Below, one piece after another: positions 1 through 7,276 of a stretch of 19,277 nucleotides of DNA. The notes beneath the pieces are model-generated. The model saw nothing but the letters and a program-made list of their open reading frames with translations, was not told the origin of the DNA and ran no database searches. The DNA lies in assembly GCA_020058145.1 (NCBI GenBank), contig JAGVEP010000001.1, positions 1 through 19,277 of the forward strand, written 5' to 3'. Source of the stretch: Phycisphaerae bacterium. GTDB lineage: Bacteria > Planctomycetota > Phycisphaerae > UBA1845 > Fen-1342. How positions within the stretch are numbered: the first letter of the stretch is position 1; each line of letters begins with the position of its first letter. The position numbers and the translations under genes are program-made.

Positions 1-122
1 AAATTTTGTTGACGGGGACAGGGGGTGTCAGAGACTCCCTAACGCCGGTTTTGTTCCGGGTGTTTTCACGGCGTGTCGGGGTGTTCTCGCGCTGACTATT
101 CCGAGCTTCGGAGCCGCATCCA

Positions 123-1364
123 ATGGCCCGCACTCCTGCTCACGAGCTTCCGTCGTATCGTCTTCACAAGCCCAAGGGACTTGCTGTCGTCCGCTTGAAC
201 GGCCGCGACATCTATCTCGGAAAATACGGCACGCCGGAGAGCCGCCAGGCGTACGAGCGTGTGATTGCCGAGTGGCTCGTGAATGGCAGACAGCCTCCGG
301 CCCCGCCAACCGGGCCAGCGGCACCACGCTCAGTCAGCGTCAACGAGCTAATCCTCGCGTATATTCGCTTCGCGAAGCAGTACTACGTCAAGAACGGCCA
401 GCCGACCGGCGAGTCGCACAACGTCAAAGACGCTCTGAAACCTGTGACCCTGCTCTACGGTGACGCGATGCTCACGGCCTTCACGCCGTCGGCTTTGAAG
501 GCCGTGCGGCAGGCGATGATTGACAGCGGTTTGTGCCGCAACGTCGTGAACGCCCGGGTCAACCGCGTCCGCCGCATGTTCAAATGGGGCGTCGAAAATG
601 AATTTGTGCCGGCGACCGTGCTGCACGCCTTGCAGGCGGTGTCGCCCTTGAAACGTGGCCGGACAGAGGCCCACGAAACCAAACCGGTCCAGCCGGTTGA
701 GGATGAACGCATCGACGCCGTTGTCCGAGTTGTTTCCCGTCACGTCGCCGCGATGATTCAGATTCAACGATACACCGGCATGCGGCCCAACGAAGTCGTC
801 AACATGCGGCTGTGCGACATCGACCGCAGCAAACAGACGTGGGTGTACGTTCCGGCTTCGCACAAGACAGAACATCACGGCCGCTCGCGGCTCATATTCC
901 TTGGGCCGCGTGCCCAAGCCGCACTTCAGCCCTTCTTGCACGCGGAAGCCTACGCGTTCATTTTCTCGCCGGCGGAAGCCGTCGAAGAATTCCGAGCGTT
1001 GATGCGTGCGAACCGCAAGACGCCGATGACGCCAAGCCAGGCCGCTCGCCATCGGAAGGCAGAACCCGAATGCGTCCCCGGCGACCGCTACACGCCTGCG
1101 AGTTATGCTTATGCTGTTGTTCGTGGTTGTGACCGGGCGTTTCCGCCGCCGAAGGGCGTGGATGCGAAGGCCAGGCGACAATGGCGACGCGAACACCGCT
1201 GGTCGCCAAATCAGCTTCGCCACACGGCGGCAACCGCCCTGCGACGAGATTACGGGATTGAGGCCGCTCGGGTCGTGCTCGGTCACACGTCGCCGGCCGT
1301 CACGATGATTTACGCCGCCGCCGACGAGAACGCGGCCGCGGAGATAATGAGCGAAGTCGGCTAA
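123..1364 (+). CDS. Tyrosine recombinase / phage-type integrase
   Basis: Site-specific recombinase that would cut and rejoin DNA at attachment sites to integrate or excise the element. The 413-aa protein has an N-terminal arm/core-binding region (about 1-180, with a SAM-like helical segment around 70-170) and a C-terminal catalytic domain. Visible catalytic residues are R221 (in YTGMRPNEV), K248 (HKTEH), R366 and H367 (NQLRHT), H388 (VLGHTS) and the nucleophile Y397 (TMIYA). The first position of the usual HxxR motif is N363 instead of His. An insert at about 285-355 separates the two halves of the catalytic domain. The ATG has a GGAG ribosome site 9 nt upstream. It lies at the left edge of the window, where an element end would be expected, but no attachment site is recognisable. 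The family is certain; activity is inferred. Confidence 0.95.
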   Translation: MARTPAHELPSYRLHKPKGLAVVRLNGRDIYLGKYGTPESRQAYERVIAEWLVNGRQPPAPPTGPAAPRSVSVNELILAYIRFAKQYYVKNGQPTGESHNVKDALKPVTLLYGDAMLTAFTPSALKAVRQAMIDSGLCRNVVNARVNRVRRMFKWGVENEFVPATVLHALQAVSPLKRGRTEAHETKPVQPVEDERIDAVVRVVSRHVAAMIQIQRYTGMRPNEVVNMRLCDIDRSKQTWVYVPASHKTEHHGRSRLIFLGPRAQAALQPFLHAEAYAFIFSPAEAVEEFRALMRANRKTPMTPSQAARHRKAEPECVPGDRYTPASYAYAVVRGCDRAFPPPKGVDAKARRQWRREHRWSPNQLRHTAATALRRDYGIEAARVVLGHTSPAVTMIYAAADENAAAEIMSEVG

Positions 1365-1406
1365 TATGGGCGATTCTCGTGTCAAGACCGATACGGAGAT
1401 GCGTCG

Positions 1407-2711
1407 GTGCCCACTGAAGACCCATTTAAGAATCAGAGGGCTGCTAATGACCAGGTGTCCCCGCAGACCTTTGATGACCTCGGGGCCGATGAGACGTGGG
1501 TTCCTGGTGCAATTCGGACGCTTTACGCTGGCTGGTTGAAGGGGGCAGCGGCGGACGCATACCGCCCATTAGCTCAACAGATTCTCGCCAACGTGTTCGG
1601 AGCATCCGCCGGAGCCTCAGAGTTTTTCGGTCGTCTTCGAATGCCGTTCTTTGTCACCGACACACTCATCGACGTGAGTTCCGAGCAATATCGACATCAC
1701 CGCGATGATGACCCCGGAGCCACACCGCTCGGTTCCCGTTTTGACGACCTGCTTGTCCCCGTGACACGGGGCGATGTTCGGCTCGGCGTCGTGGTTTTCT
1801 GCCGCGAACCCAGTGCTCCACTCGTGATGCCTGACGGGGGTTCGTGCGAACCAGCCGTCCTTAAGTCTATCGAGGAATTCGAGCAAGCGAGAGCGGACCG
1901 ATGGAAGAAACTCGCATCGGACCCGAAACGTGACGCCCCGTGCATGTCGTTCGAAGCGGTCACGCACCTAATCGACATCTTGCAGCGACGCTCAGCGTCC
2001 TTGCTTTGCGACGGATTCGTGTCCGCTTCTCCGAAGCTCCTTCGACATGCGAGGTTATCGCCGGGGACCACCCTTCATGCCTCGGACGTGATTGCCGCCG
2101 CGTCACTCGCGGACCTCGCACGAATCGTGTCCATTCTTGTCCGTGAATTCGCCCAGCGTGGAGCGGAGTTACTGGTTCTATTGACACTGGTTCCAGCCGA
2201 CTGGCAAGCTCATCTGGTGGTTGGGAAAATAGAAAATGCCAGTCGAAGGGATGTCCAAGAAGACAACCAGGGTATTGAGCAACTCGAACATCCGGCACAG
2301 GCTGACGCAGCAGCACGGGCGGAGTGTGGCCCCGAGTACATGCCAAGGCTGCGAACGCTGGCTCATTCCGTAATCGACGAGCCTACTTCTGAGCGGCACG
2401 TCGCAACGCTCGAACAAATCACGACGGATGCCCGGCGTGTACCGCCGCAGACTCGCAACCAAAAAGCTGAATTCGGCAAGCTCGTCGCTCTCGTCAAGTT
2501 CGCTTTGCGCGACTTCGGAGATTTCGCGAACATAACCGTCGCAGCGAAACAACTCGGCATCAACCTGCTCTCCCTCCAAAAGGCCATCGCCAAAGGGCGG
2601 ATTCAGACCTTCGAAATCAGTGGGGGCCGAAAGATGGTCAATCTCACCGAATGCCGCGTTCTTTGGCCAGATGGCCCACGACCGACCGGAAGGCCACGCT
2701 CTAACTCCTGA
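1407..2711 (+). CDS. Unrecognised 434-aa protein with C-terminal DNA-binding-like segment
   Basis: I do not recognise the family. The start is a GTG with a GGAG ribosome site 8 nt upstream, and the frame is closed just upstream by the integrase stop, 43 nt away, so the two genes are probably co-transcribed. The N-terminal 150 residues look like a folded alpha/beta domain ending in the hydrophobic strand LGVVVF. The middle is helical, with the hydrophobic stretch ELLVLLTLVP. The last 75 residues (from about 360) read like an excisionase or helix-turn-helix segment: AAKQLGINLLSLQKAI followed by GRIQTFEISGGRKMVNL. The C-terminus contains TGRPRSN, which resembles an AT-hook core. A role in DNA binding or control of integration is a guess from position and these features only. 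Confidence 0.75.
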   Translation: MPTEDPFKNQRAANDQVSPQTFDDLGADETWVPGAIRTLYAGWLKGAAADAYRPLAQQILANVFGASAGASEFFGRLRMPFFVTDTLIDVSSEQYRHHRDDDPGATPLGSRFDDLLVPVTRGDVRLGVVVFCREPSAPLVMPDGGSCEPAVLKSIEEFEQARADRWKKLASDPKRDAPCMSFEAVTHLIDILQRRSASLLCDGFVSASPKLLRHARLSPGTTLHASDVIAAASLADLARIVSILVREFAQRGAELLVLLTLVPADWQAHLVVGKIENASRRDVQEDNQGIEQLEHPAQADAAARAECGPEYMPRLRTLAHSVIDEPTSERHVATLEQITTDARRVPPQTRNQKAEFGKLVALVKFALRDFGDFANITVAAKQLGINLLSLQKAIAKGRIQTFEISGGRKMVNLTECRVLWPDGPRPTGRPRSNS

Positions 2712-2725
2712 TGTGACAAATAGTT

Positions 2726-2748
2726 ACGAGATTACTGCGGAATCTCGT
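2726..2748. repeat. Perfect 8-bp inverted repeat upstream of a promoter
   Basis: ACGAGATT and AATCTCGT are exact reverse complements separated by seven bases (ACTGCGG). The right arm touches the -35 hexamer of the promoter that follows, which fits an operator. It could instead be a weak terminator stem for the upstream gene, but no T-run follows it. Confidence 0.45.
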
Positions 2749-2776
2749 TGACATAAGTTAGTGAGTCGACTATCTT
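2748..2776 (+). promoter_or_regulatory. Sigma70-like promoter
   Basis: A consensus -35 TTGACA (2748-2753) is followed after exactly 17 bases by TATCTT (2771-2776), a 4-of-6 match to the -10 consensus. The predicted start is near 2783, ahead of the small ORF and the DUF1580 gene. The surrounding 100 bases are clearly more AT-rich than their neighbours. Confidence 0.55.
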
Positions 2777-2837
2777 TTCTCGTCGTGATACCCGATGCCG
2801 CTAATGAGTAGTCCCGTCGAGCGAAACTCGGTTTCGA

Positions 2838-3074
2838 GTGGCGGAAATCGCGGCCGGGCAGGGCGACCGTCCGCACGAAGTGGTCGCTGACCAAGACATC
2901 AGCACGAAAATGGAGATTGTCGTGGACGAGAACCGGAAGAATCGCACCGGTTGGGTCGCTGCCGTGGCTCGCGCCGGCACACGCGACTGGCACAGAGCCG
3001 GCGGAGCCGTCCAACTCGGCAGTGAGCAGCTCCCGGCTTCCGTTCTCGTCTCTCGCCTCCCGTCACTCCGATGA
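2838..3074 (+). CDS. Possible 78-aa protein, unrecognised
   Basis: Open frame from a GTG whose TGA stop overlaps the ATG of the DUF1580 gene (ATGA), an arrangement typical of translational coupling. It lies about 55 nt downstream of the predicted transcription start. Against it: there is no convincing ribosome-binding site, and the GTG sits beside small stems (CGAAAC/GTTTCG at 2823-2837), so the stretch could be an untranslated leader. The product is charged, with no TM segment and no motif I know. Treat as tentative. Confidence 0.3.
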   Translation: MAEIAAGQGDRPHEVVADQDISTKMEIVVDENRKNRTGWVAAVARAGTRDWHRAGGAVQLGSEQLPASVLVSRLPSLR

Positions 3075-3421
3075 TTGACACCGCAACCGAGAATCTGGTC
3101 CCGCTTCGCGACATCCCGAAGCGATTGCCGTTTCGAGCGAACGGCAAGCGGTTGCACATCAGTGCTGTTTATCGCTGGACGACTTGCGGCGTTCGCGGCG
3201 TCATGCTTGAGACCGTCCGAATCGGTGGCCAGCTCTTCTCATCGACCGAGGCCATCCAGATTTTCGCCGAGCGTCTCAGCCAGTCTCCGCCTGCTCCAGT
3301 CGCATCGACACCGAAGCGTCGAGCACGCGACCTCCAAACTGTCAAACGTCGTGTCGCCGAAGAACTTGGCATCCGGCAGAGTCCACCGCGGCCGTCTCCG
3401 GGCGTTGGCGTCCACCGATGA
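3071..3421 (+). CDS. DUF1580-family protein
   Basis: Small 116-aa protein of the DUF1580 type, known to me essentially from Planctomycetes. Recognisable pattern: MIDTATENLVPLRDIPKRLP, then GKRLHISAVYRWTTCGVRG, ETVRIGGQLFSSTEAIQIF and AERL. The order (helix, YRW-type helix, wing-like IGGQLFSS, helix) resembles the winged-helix fold of excisionase/MerR-like proteins, so a DNA-binding role, possibly recombination directionality or regulation, is an inference. The C-terminal 40 residues are basic and proline-rich. No ribosome site is evident; the ATGA overlap with the preceding ORF may supply translation. The first base of a further ATG overlaps its stop, but the downstream frame looks noncoding. 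Confidence 0.85.
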   Translation: MIDTATENLVPLRDIPKRLPFRANGKRLHISAVYRWTTCGVRGVMLETVRIGGQLFSSTEAIQIFAERLSQSPPAPVASTPKRRARDLQTVKRRVAEELGIRQSPPRPSPGVGVHR

Positions 3422-3666
3422 CCTCGATACCTCCAATCGAACTGTTCGGGCTTGTCGTGGCCACGATTCGGCCGACAGTCGCCGGCTCTGGTTGTCGGGC
3501 GGCAAGTCTCGGCGCCATCGCTTCGCTCCGTCACTCGCCTTGCACTCCACCCGACTGCCCGACGCCATCGGCTCCACTCGGCCGGTTTCTCCTGCGGGCC
3601 TCGCGTTGCCCGGCAGCGGGAAGCGACCGGGCCAACGAAGGCCCCTTTTGAAAAGGAGAAACGTAC
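3422..3666 (+). other. GC-rich noncoding leader ahead of the 83-aa gene
   Basis: Here 245 bases separate two genes on the same strand. Open frames exist on both strands but translate to low-complexity Arg/Ser/Pro/Ala-rich sequence, as expected of noncoding GC-rich DNA. Stems are visible: GCCCGG (3608-3613) with CCGGGC (3627-3632), and CCTT...AAGG around 3644-3656, which overlaps the ribosome site AAGGAG of the next gene. The layout resembles the leader in front of the ArdC-like gene. It may be a regulatory 5' UTR or a small RNA locus. Confidence 0.35.
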
Positions 3667-3918
3667 ATGACCACGAAACAGAAGCCCGTACACACCATTC
3701 GCCTTGGAGCAATCAAGGCGGCTCTTTGGGCCAACGCCATCGAGAACAACGGCACACGCTACAACGTGACCGTCTGCCGGCTGTTCAAGGAAGGCGACGC
3801 CTGGAGGCAGTCTGACAGTTTCGGTCGTGATGACCTCTTGCTCGTCGCGAAGGTGCTCGACCAGGCTCACACTTGGATTTTCCAGCAGAGCACGCCGAAG
3901 GCGGAGCCCGCTGAATAG
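3667..3918 (+). CDS. Conserved 83-aa planctomycete-type protein
   Basis: Short soluble protein, recalled as a recurrent hypothetical in planctomycete mobile DNA (pattern: IRLGAIKAALWAN, TRYNVTVCRLFKEGDAW, SFGRDDLLLVAKVLDQAHTWI). The alternation of strand-like blocks with a final amphipathic helix suggests a small beta-sheet plus helix fold, reminiscent of single-stranded nucleic-acid binding proteins, but no function is established from sequence. The start is well supported: AAGGAG lies 8 nt upstream of the ATG. A strong terminator follows immediately, so it ends a transcription unit. The ribosome site lies within a potential hairpin, which may limit translation. Confidence 0.85.
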   Translation: MTTKQKPVHTIRLGAIKAALWANAIENNGTRYNVTVCRLFKEGDAWRQSDSFGRDDLLLVAKVLDQAHTWIFQQSTPKAEPAE

Positions 3919-3931
3919 CGCGGTCGATGTC

Positions 3932-3966
3932 GAGCCCGCCGGCTCACCACCGGCGGGCTCCTTTTC
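3932..3966 (+). terminator. Intrinsic terminator after the 83-aa gene
   Basis: Perfect 11-bp stem GAGCCCGCCGG / CCGGCGGGCTC (3932-3942 and 3950-3960) with a 7-base loop, followed by CTTTTCT. It starts 13 nt after the TAG stop and separates this gene from the transfer cluster. Confidence 0.9.
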
Positions 3967-3987
3967 TGCGTACGAGTGAGGCCACAG

Positions 3988-4007
3988 GAATTCGAGATAA
4001 CGAATTC
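3988..4007. repeat. Inverted repeat just upstream of the relaxase gene
   Basis: GAATTCG (3988-3994) and CGAATTC (4001-4007) are exact reverse complements around AGATAA. The repeat lies 14 nt before the relaxase ATG in the only gap between the terminator and the transfer cluster. It could be an operator for relaxase expression or part of an origin of transfer, since MobF origins often carry inverted repeats near the relaxase gene. No nick site can be assigned. Confidence 0.4.
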
Positions 4008-4021
4008 ATCGAGCAACGCAG

Positions 4022-6742
4022 ATGCTACGAGTCGTTCCATCCGAATCAGCAGCCGCGGCAAAGTCGTACTTCGACGACGGCCTGTCCCGCGAGGACTACT
4101 ATTGCGGAACGAAGGGGGCGACCAAGGAACCGGGCGAACCGAGCCGCTGGGGTGGAAAAGGGGCCGAGCGGCTAGGACTTTCTGGCGCGGTTCAACGCGA
4201 TGCCTTCCATCGCCTTTGCGATAACCGACTCCCAGACGATTCGGGCAAACTCACACCCAGGACGAAAGCCAAGCGTCGCGTCGGCTACGACTTCAATTTT
4301 CACGTGCCGAAGAGCGACTCAATCCGCTTCCTTATTGCCCATGACGAGCAAATTCTCGACTTCTTCAAGGTTGCCCTGTCTCGCACGATGAAGTCCGTCG
4401 AAGCGGACGTGGAAACCCGCGTGCGACAGGGGAGGGCGAACGAGAACCGCACCACCGGCAATCTCGTATGGGCCGAATTCATCCATACAACAACTCGGCC
4501 CATCAACGGCGTGCCGGACCCGCTCTTGCACGCTCATTGTTACGTTTTTAACGCGACCTTTGACGAGGTCGAGAGGCGTTGGAAGGCTGGAGAGTTTGGC
4601 CGTATCAAGGCGATGACGAGCTTCTATGAGGCGGTTTTCCACTCCATATTCACCCGCCTCCTCGTCGAGCGTGGCTATCGCATTCGGCCCGAAGGTCGAT
4701 TCTACGAACTTGAGGGGGTCTCGCGAGCAACAATCGAAAAGTTTTCTCGCCGCAGTGCTGAGATAAACCGTGTTGCCGCCGAACGGGGAATCACCGACCC
4801 GAAGGAGAAAGCGGAACTCGGAGCGAAGACTCGTCGAAGTAAATCTGAATCGCACTCGTGGTCCGCGATTCAGGCCGATTGGCAGGCCCGCCTCACGCCG
4901 GACGAGCGAGCATCGCTCGCTGCCGCAAAGAGTGGCGAAACGCCGGCCCGAGACCCGAACGCGGCCCGCGAAGCGGTCAATGCGGCAATCGCAAAGTGTT
5001 TTGGAAAAGCGTCAACGGTCAAGGAGCACAAGTTTCTCGGAGAGGCGTTGCGGCACGCCGTTGGCCGAGCGTCGTTGGACGAAATTCGAGCAGAAGTGGC
5101 GAAGGCTGACCTGCTCCACCGCGAAGTCGGCGGTGAGTCCTACATCACCACCAAGCCCGCCCAGAGCGAGGAGCAACGCATTGTCGCCTTCGCCCGGGAC
5201 GGGCGAGGGACGTGTCCGCCTCTGAACCGCACTCTCGTAGGGTTCGACGGTTCCGGTTTAACCGCCGCTCAACGCTCCGCCGCCGAGCACGCACTCACGT
5301 CGCGTGACCGCGTGACGCTCATCCGCATCGGCAACGGCCCGGCTTGCGAGACACTGCGTCGAGCAACCGTCGCGGGTATCGAATCAGGCGACTTCGCCGT
5401 AACGGTCCTCACGGCTGACGCCGGCACCAATGTCAATCCGACGGCCACGAGCACCGTGGCCGCGTTTCTTGAGAATGCCATCGCGAAAGGCGAGGGGAGA
5501 CCGGCCGTCCTGTGGATTGAAAACGCCTCCCGCCTCCCGGTCTCGACGCTCGCCCGTTTATTTGCTGCGGTCGAACAGAGCAAGGCTCGGCTGATTCTCT
5601 GCGGTGACCTCGCTCGAAAATCGACTCAGCGAGTCGATATTCTCGCAACCTTGGAGCAGAAGGCCGGGCTTCGCTCGGCTCAAATCCAGGAGTATCGTCG
5701 CAAGCAATCCGAGCAACGCACGGCCATTGAAGCGTTCAAAAGCGGCCGGACACACGACGGGTTTGAGCGGCTCGACGCTCTCGGGGGAATTCGCGAGTCC
5801 AAGGCCGTTGAAATCCCGGAAGCCGTTGCAGCCGAATACGCGAAGGCCACTCGTGAAGGGAAGTCCGCGTGGGTCGTGTCCGACATTGACCCAGCAGCCC
5901 TCACCGCTGCGATTCGATTTGCGATTCGGCGAATCCTGGGACTTTCGCGTCCCATCTATCGCTTGGACGCCGTGAAAGGAAAGAACCTCGCAGACCCGGC
6001 TAGTTACGAACGCGGTCAAATCGTCCTCTTCTACCACCGCGTCAAGGGGTTCAAGCCCGGCCGTCATTACAAGGTGATGGGACACGACGCCCACGGGAAC
6101 GTTCTCGCCCGACGAGGTTTATGGGTGGAGGCGTTGCCGCTCGCGAACGCCGACTGCTTCCGATTGTACCGCACTTCGACCATCGAGCTTGCCCGCGGCG
6201 ACCGCATTCGAATCACATCCACCGGGAGAACCATGAACGAGACGTTCGGCATGGAGAAGCTGCTCTCTAAACGCCAACAGGCGATTCGCCGAGCCAATTA
6301 CCGGATGTTCGGAAAAAAGACCCCCGACCGCCGTTATCGCGTCCCGCGGGACACCAGCCACCGCATCACCGGCTTTACGTTGGCGGGGGACATCAAGCTC
6401 GACAACGGCTGGGTCCTGCCGAAGGAATTCGGCCACCTCGACTACGCCTATGCGTCGTCAACTCCGCCGCCGCGAGGCCGCTCCATCAAGCGACTGCTCA
6501 TCGTCCAGTGCAACGACAGGCCCGATGCCGACATCGCCTCAAAAGGTCTTGGACCGCTCGGGCCGAGCGTCGAGCACGTGACTCTCTTCACCGACAACCG
6601 CGAGCGATTGCGGGCGGCCATGGAACAAGCCGACAAGTCCAGCCCGCACGAGCCAACCACGGGGCGAGCCTACCCGACAATCGGCCGCGAACTGGCGGCG
6701 GTCAAGTCTCGGACCCGCAAGGAGCCCTGCCTTGAACGATGA
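4022..6742 (+). CDS. MobF (TrwC/TraI-like) relaxase with degenerate helicase domain
   Basis: Conjugative relaxase that would nick the origin of transfer and stay covalently on the 5' end. The relaxase domain (about 1-300) has candidate catalytic tyrosines Y16, Y26 and Y27, the GYDFNFHVPKSDS block, and the three-His metal site: H155 (FIHTTTRP), H170 and H172 (DPLLHAHCYVFN). The C-terminal half (about 410-835) is collinear with the RecD-like helicase of TrwC: GLTAAQRSAAEHAL, a Walker A position, VLWIENASRLP where Walker B belongs, RLILCGDLAR, and a final LDYAYASSTPPPRGRS block. The Walker A position reads RIGNGPACETL, lacking GxGKT, and Walker B lacks the DE pair, so ATPase activity is probably lost. 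At 906 aa it is close to TrwC in length. The ATG is the only good start after an in-frame TAA at 3998; the ribosome site is weak. Confidence 0.92.
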   Translation: MLRVVPSESAAAAKSYFDDGLSREDYYCGTKGATKEPGEPSRWGGKGAERLGLSGAVQRDAFHRLCDNRLPDDSGKLTPRTKAKRRVGYDFNFHVPKSDSIRFLIAHDEQILDFFKVALSRTMKSVEADVETRVRQGRANENRTTGNLVWAEFIHTTTRPINGVPDPLLHAHCYVFNATFDEVERRWKAGEFGRIKAMTSFYEAVFHSIFTRLLVERGYRIRPEGRFYELEGVSRATIEKFSRRSAEINRVAAERGITDPKEKAELGAKTRRSKSESHSWSAIQADWQARLTPDERASLAAAKSGETPARDPNAAREAVNAAIAKCFGKASTVKEHKFLGEALRHAVGRASLDEIRAEVAKADLLHREVGGESYITTKPAQSEEQRIVAFARDGRGTCPPLNRTLVGFDGSGLTAAQRSAAEHALTSRDRVTLIRIGNGPACETLRRATVAGIESGDFAVTVLTADAGTNVNPTATSTVAAFLENAIAKGEGRPAVLWIENASRLPVSTLARLFAAVEQSKARLILCGDLARKSTQRVDILATLEQKAGLRSAQIQEYRRKQSEQRTAIEAFKSGRTHDGFERLDALGGIRESKAVEIPEAVAAEYAKATREGKSAWVVSDIDPAALTAAIRFAIRRILGLSRPIYRLDAVKGKNLADPASYERGQIVLFYHRVKGFKPGRHYKVMGHDAHGNVLARRGLWVEALPLANADCFRLYRTSTIELARGDRIRITSTGRTMNETFGMEKLLSKRQQAIRRANYRMFGKKTPDRRYRVPRDTSHRITGFTLAGDIKLDNGWVLPKEFGHLDYAYASSTPPPRGRSIKRLLIVQCNDRPDADIASKGLGPLGPSVEHVTLFTDNRERLRAAMEQADKSSPHEPTTGRAYPTIGRELAAVKSRTRKEPCLER

Positions 6743-7103
6743 CCTGCTTGCAAAATATGTTCGTCCCATCGACCAGCCAGAACCCGATGAACCATCGCTC
6801 GTTCGGGGCGATGCTCCGTTGTCCCGCATTGAAATCCGGGACGCGAGCGGTAATGCCCGCTCGTTTCCGTACGCCGCCCTCTACTTTGCCGCCTTCAACC
6901 CAAGTGTCGGTATGCGGCTCATCTTTGGGGAAGTTTCTGTTCAGCTTGGCGGCCTGAATCTCCGCCGACTCTTCGACGCGGTGCATTGTCATGCAGCGAA
7001 GTCGATTCTCGTTTTGGCGGATGACACTACTGCCACGGACGGCGAAACCGTTGTCACATCGTGCTCGTTTCAACCGTGGAAGACAGGAGATTTCCCATGC
7101 TGA
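6732..7103 (+). CDS. Conserved 123-aa protein of the transfer cluster
   Basis: Unknown function. The start is TTG, overlapping the last 11 bases of the relaxase gene. It is chosen because AAGGAG lies 7 nt upstream and no in-frame ATG occurs until residue 61. The core (about 30-110) reads SRIEIRDASGNARSFPYAALYFAAFNPSVG, then strands IFGEVSVQL, LNLRRLFDAVHCHAAKSIL, with the look of a small alpha/beta protein. I recall similar hypotheticals beside relaxase genes in planctomycetes, which suggests an accessory role in transfer, but that is inference. No TM segment or signal peptide. Its stop overlaps the start of the next gene. Confidence 0.8.
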   Translation: MNDDLLAKYVRPIDQPEPDEPSLVRGDAPLSRIEIRDASGNARSFPYAALYFAAFNPSVGMRLIFGEVSVQLGGLNLRRLFDAVHCHAAKSILVLADDTTATDGETVVTSCSFQPWKTGDFPC

Positions 7104-7276
7104 AAACTGCATCAGACATCTCTCCTAAGCCCGGTCCGTTACCGGCCCGGCTTAGGAATTCACTGCCAATTCGCAGCGACGCGGGCGTGGCCGTACCGAT
7201 GGCTGAACGGTTTACTCAGGAGCACTACGGAGCCCGGCTCGGACGGTCGAAATCAGCCATGAAGGAGGCGAACTAA
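7097..7276 (+). CDS. Small 59-aa protein of the transfer cluster
   Basis: Starts at an ATG with CAGGAGA 6 nt upstream, overlapping the previous stop by 7 bases, and ends in TAATG shared with the coupling ATPase start. The longer GTG start at 7061 is less likely because it lacks this ribosome site. The product is basic, with a recognisable block LRNSLPIRSDAGVAVPMAERFTQEHYG that I recall from planctomycete short proteins. Function unknown; four-way overlap of the cluster suggests translational coupling and stoichiometric expression with the coupling ATPase. A strong hairpin lies within its coding sequence. Confidence 0.7.
   Translation: MLKTASDISPKPGPLPARLRNSLPIRSDAGVAVPMAERFTQEHYGARLGRSKSAMKEAN
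7124..7156 (+). repeat. Hairpin inside the 59-aa gene
   Basis: CCTAAGCC (7124-7131) pairs exactly with GGCTTAGG (7149-7156), and CGGT / ACCG can pair inside it around CCGTT. It begins about 25 nt after the gene start. No T-run follows, so termination is unlikely; it may modulate translation or mRNA stability. Confidence 0.4.

Noticed and set aside
1..122. An attachment site or tRNA remnant at the left edge, as expected next to an integrase
   Set aside because: No tRNA-like fold and no repeat matching elsewhere in the window was found; the second site would lie outside the window anyway.
348..1385. A 345-codon open frame on the minus strand opposite the integrase
   Set aside because: It lies wholly antisense to a clear tyrosine recombinase, has Arg/His-rich shadow composition and no ribosome site.
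3418..3651. A 77-codon plus-strand frame whose ATG overlaps the DUF1580 stop
   Set aside because: The overlap is tempting, but the product is low-complexity Pro/Ser/Ala/Arg, no ribosome site exists and the stretch resembles the other noncoding leader.
3169..3870. A 233-codon minus-strand frame across the DUF1580 and 83-aa genes
   Set aside because: It is antisense to two recognised genes and the intervening leader; composition is typical of a GC-rich shadow frame.
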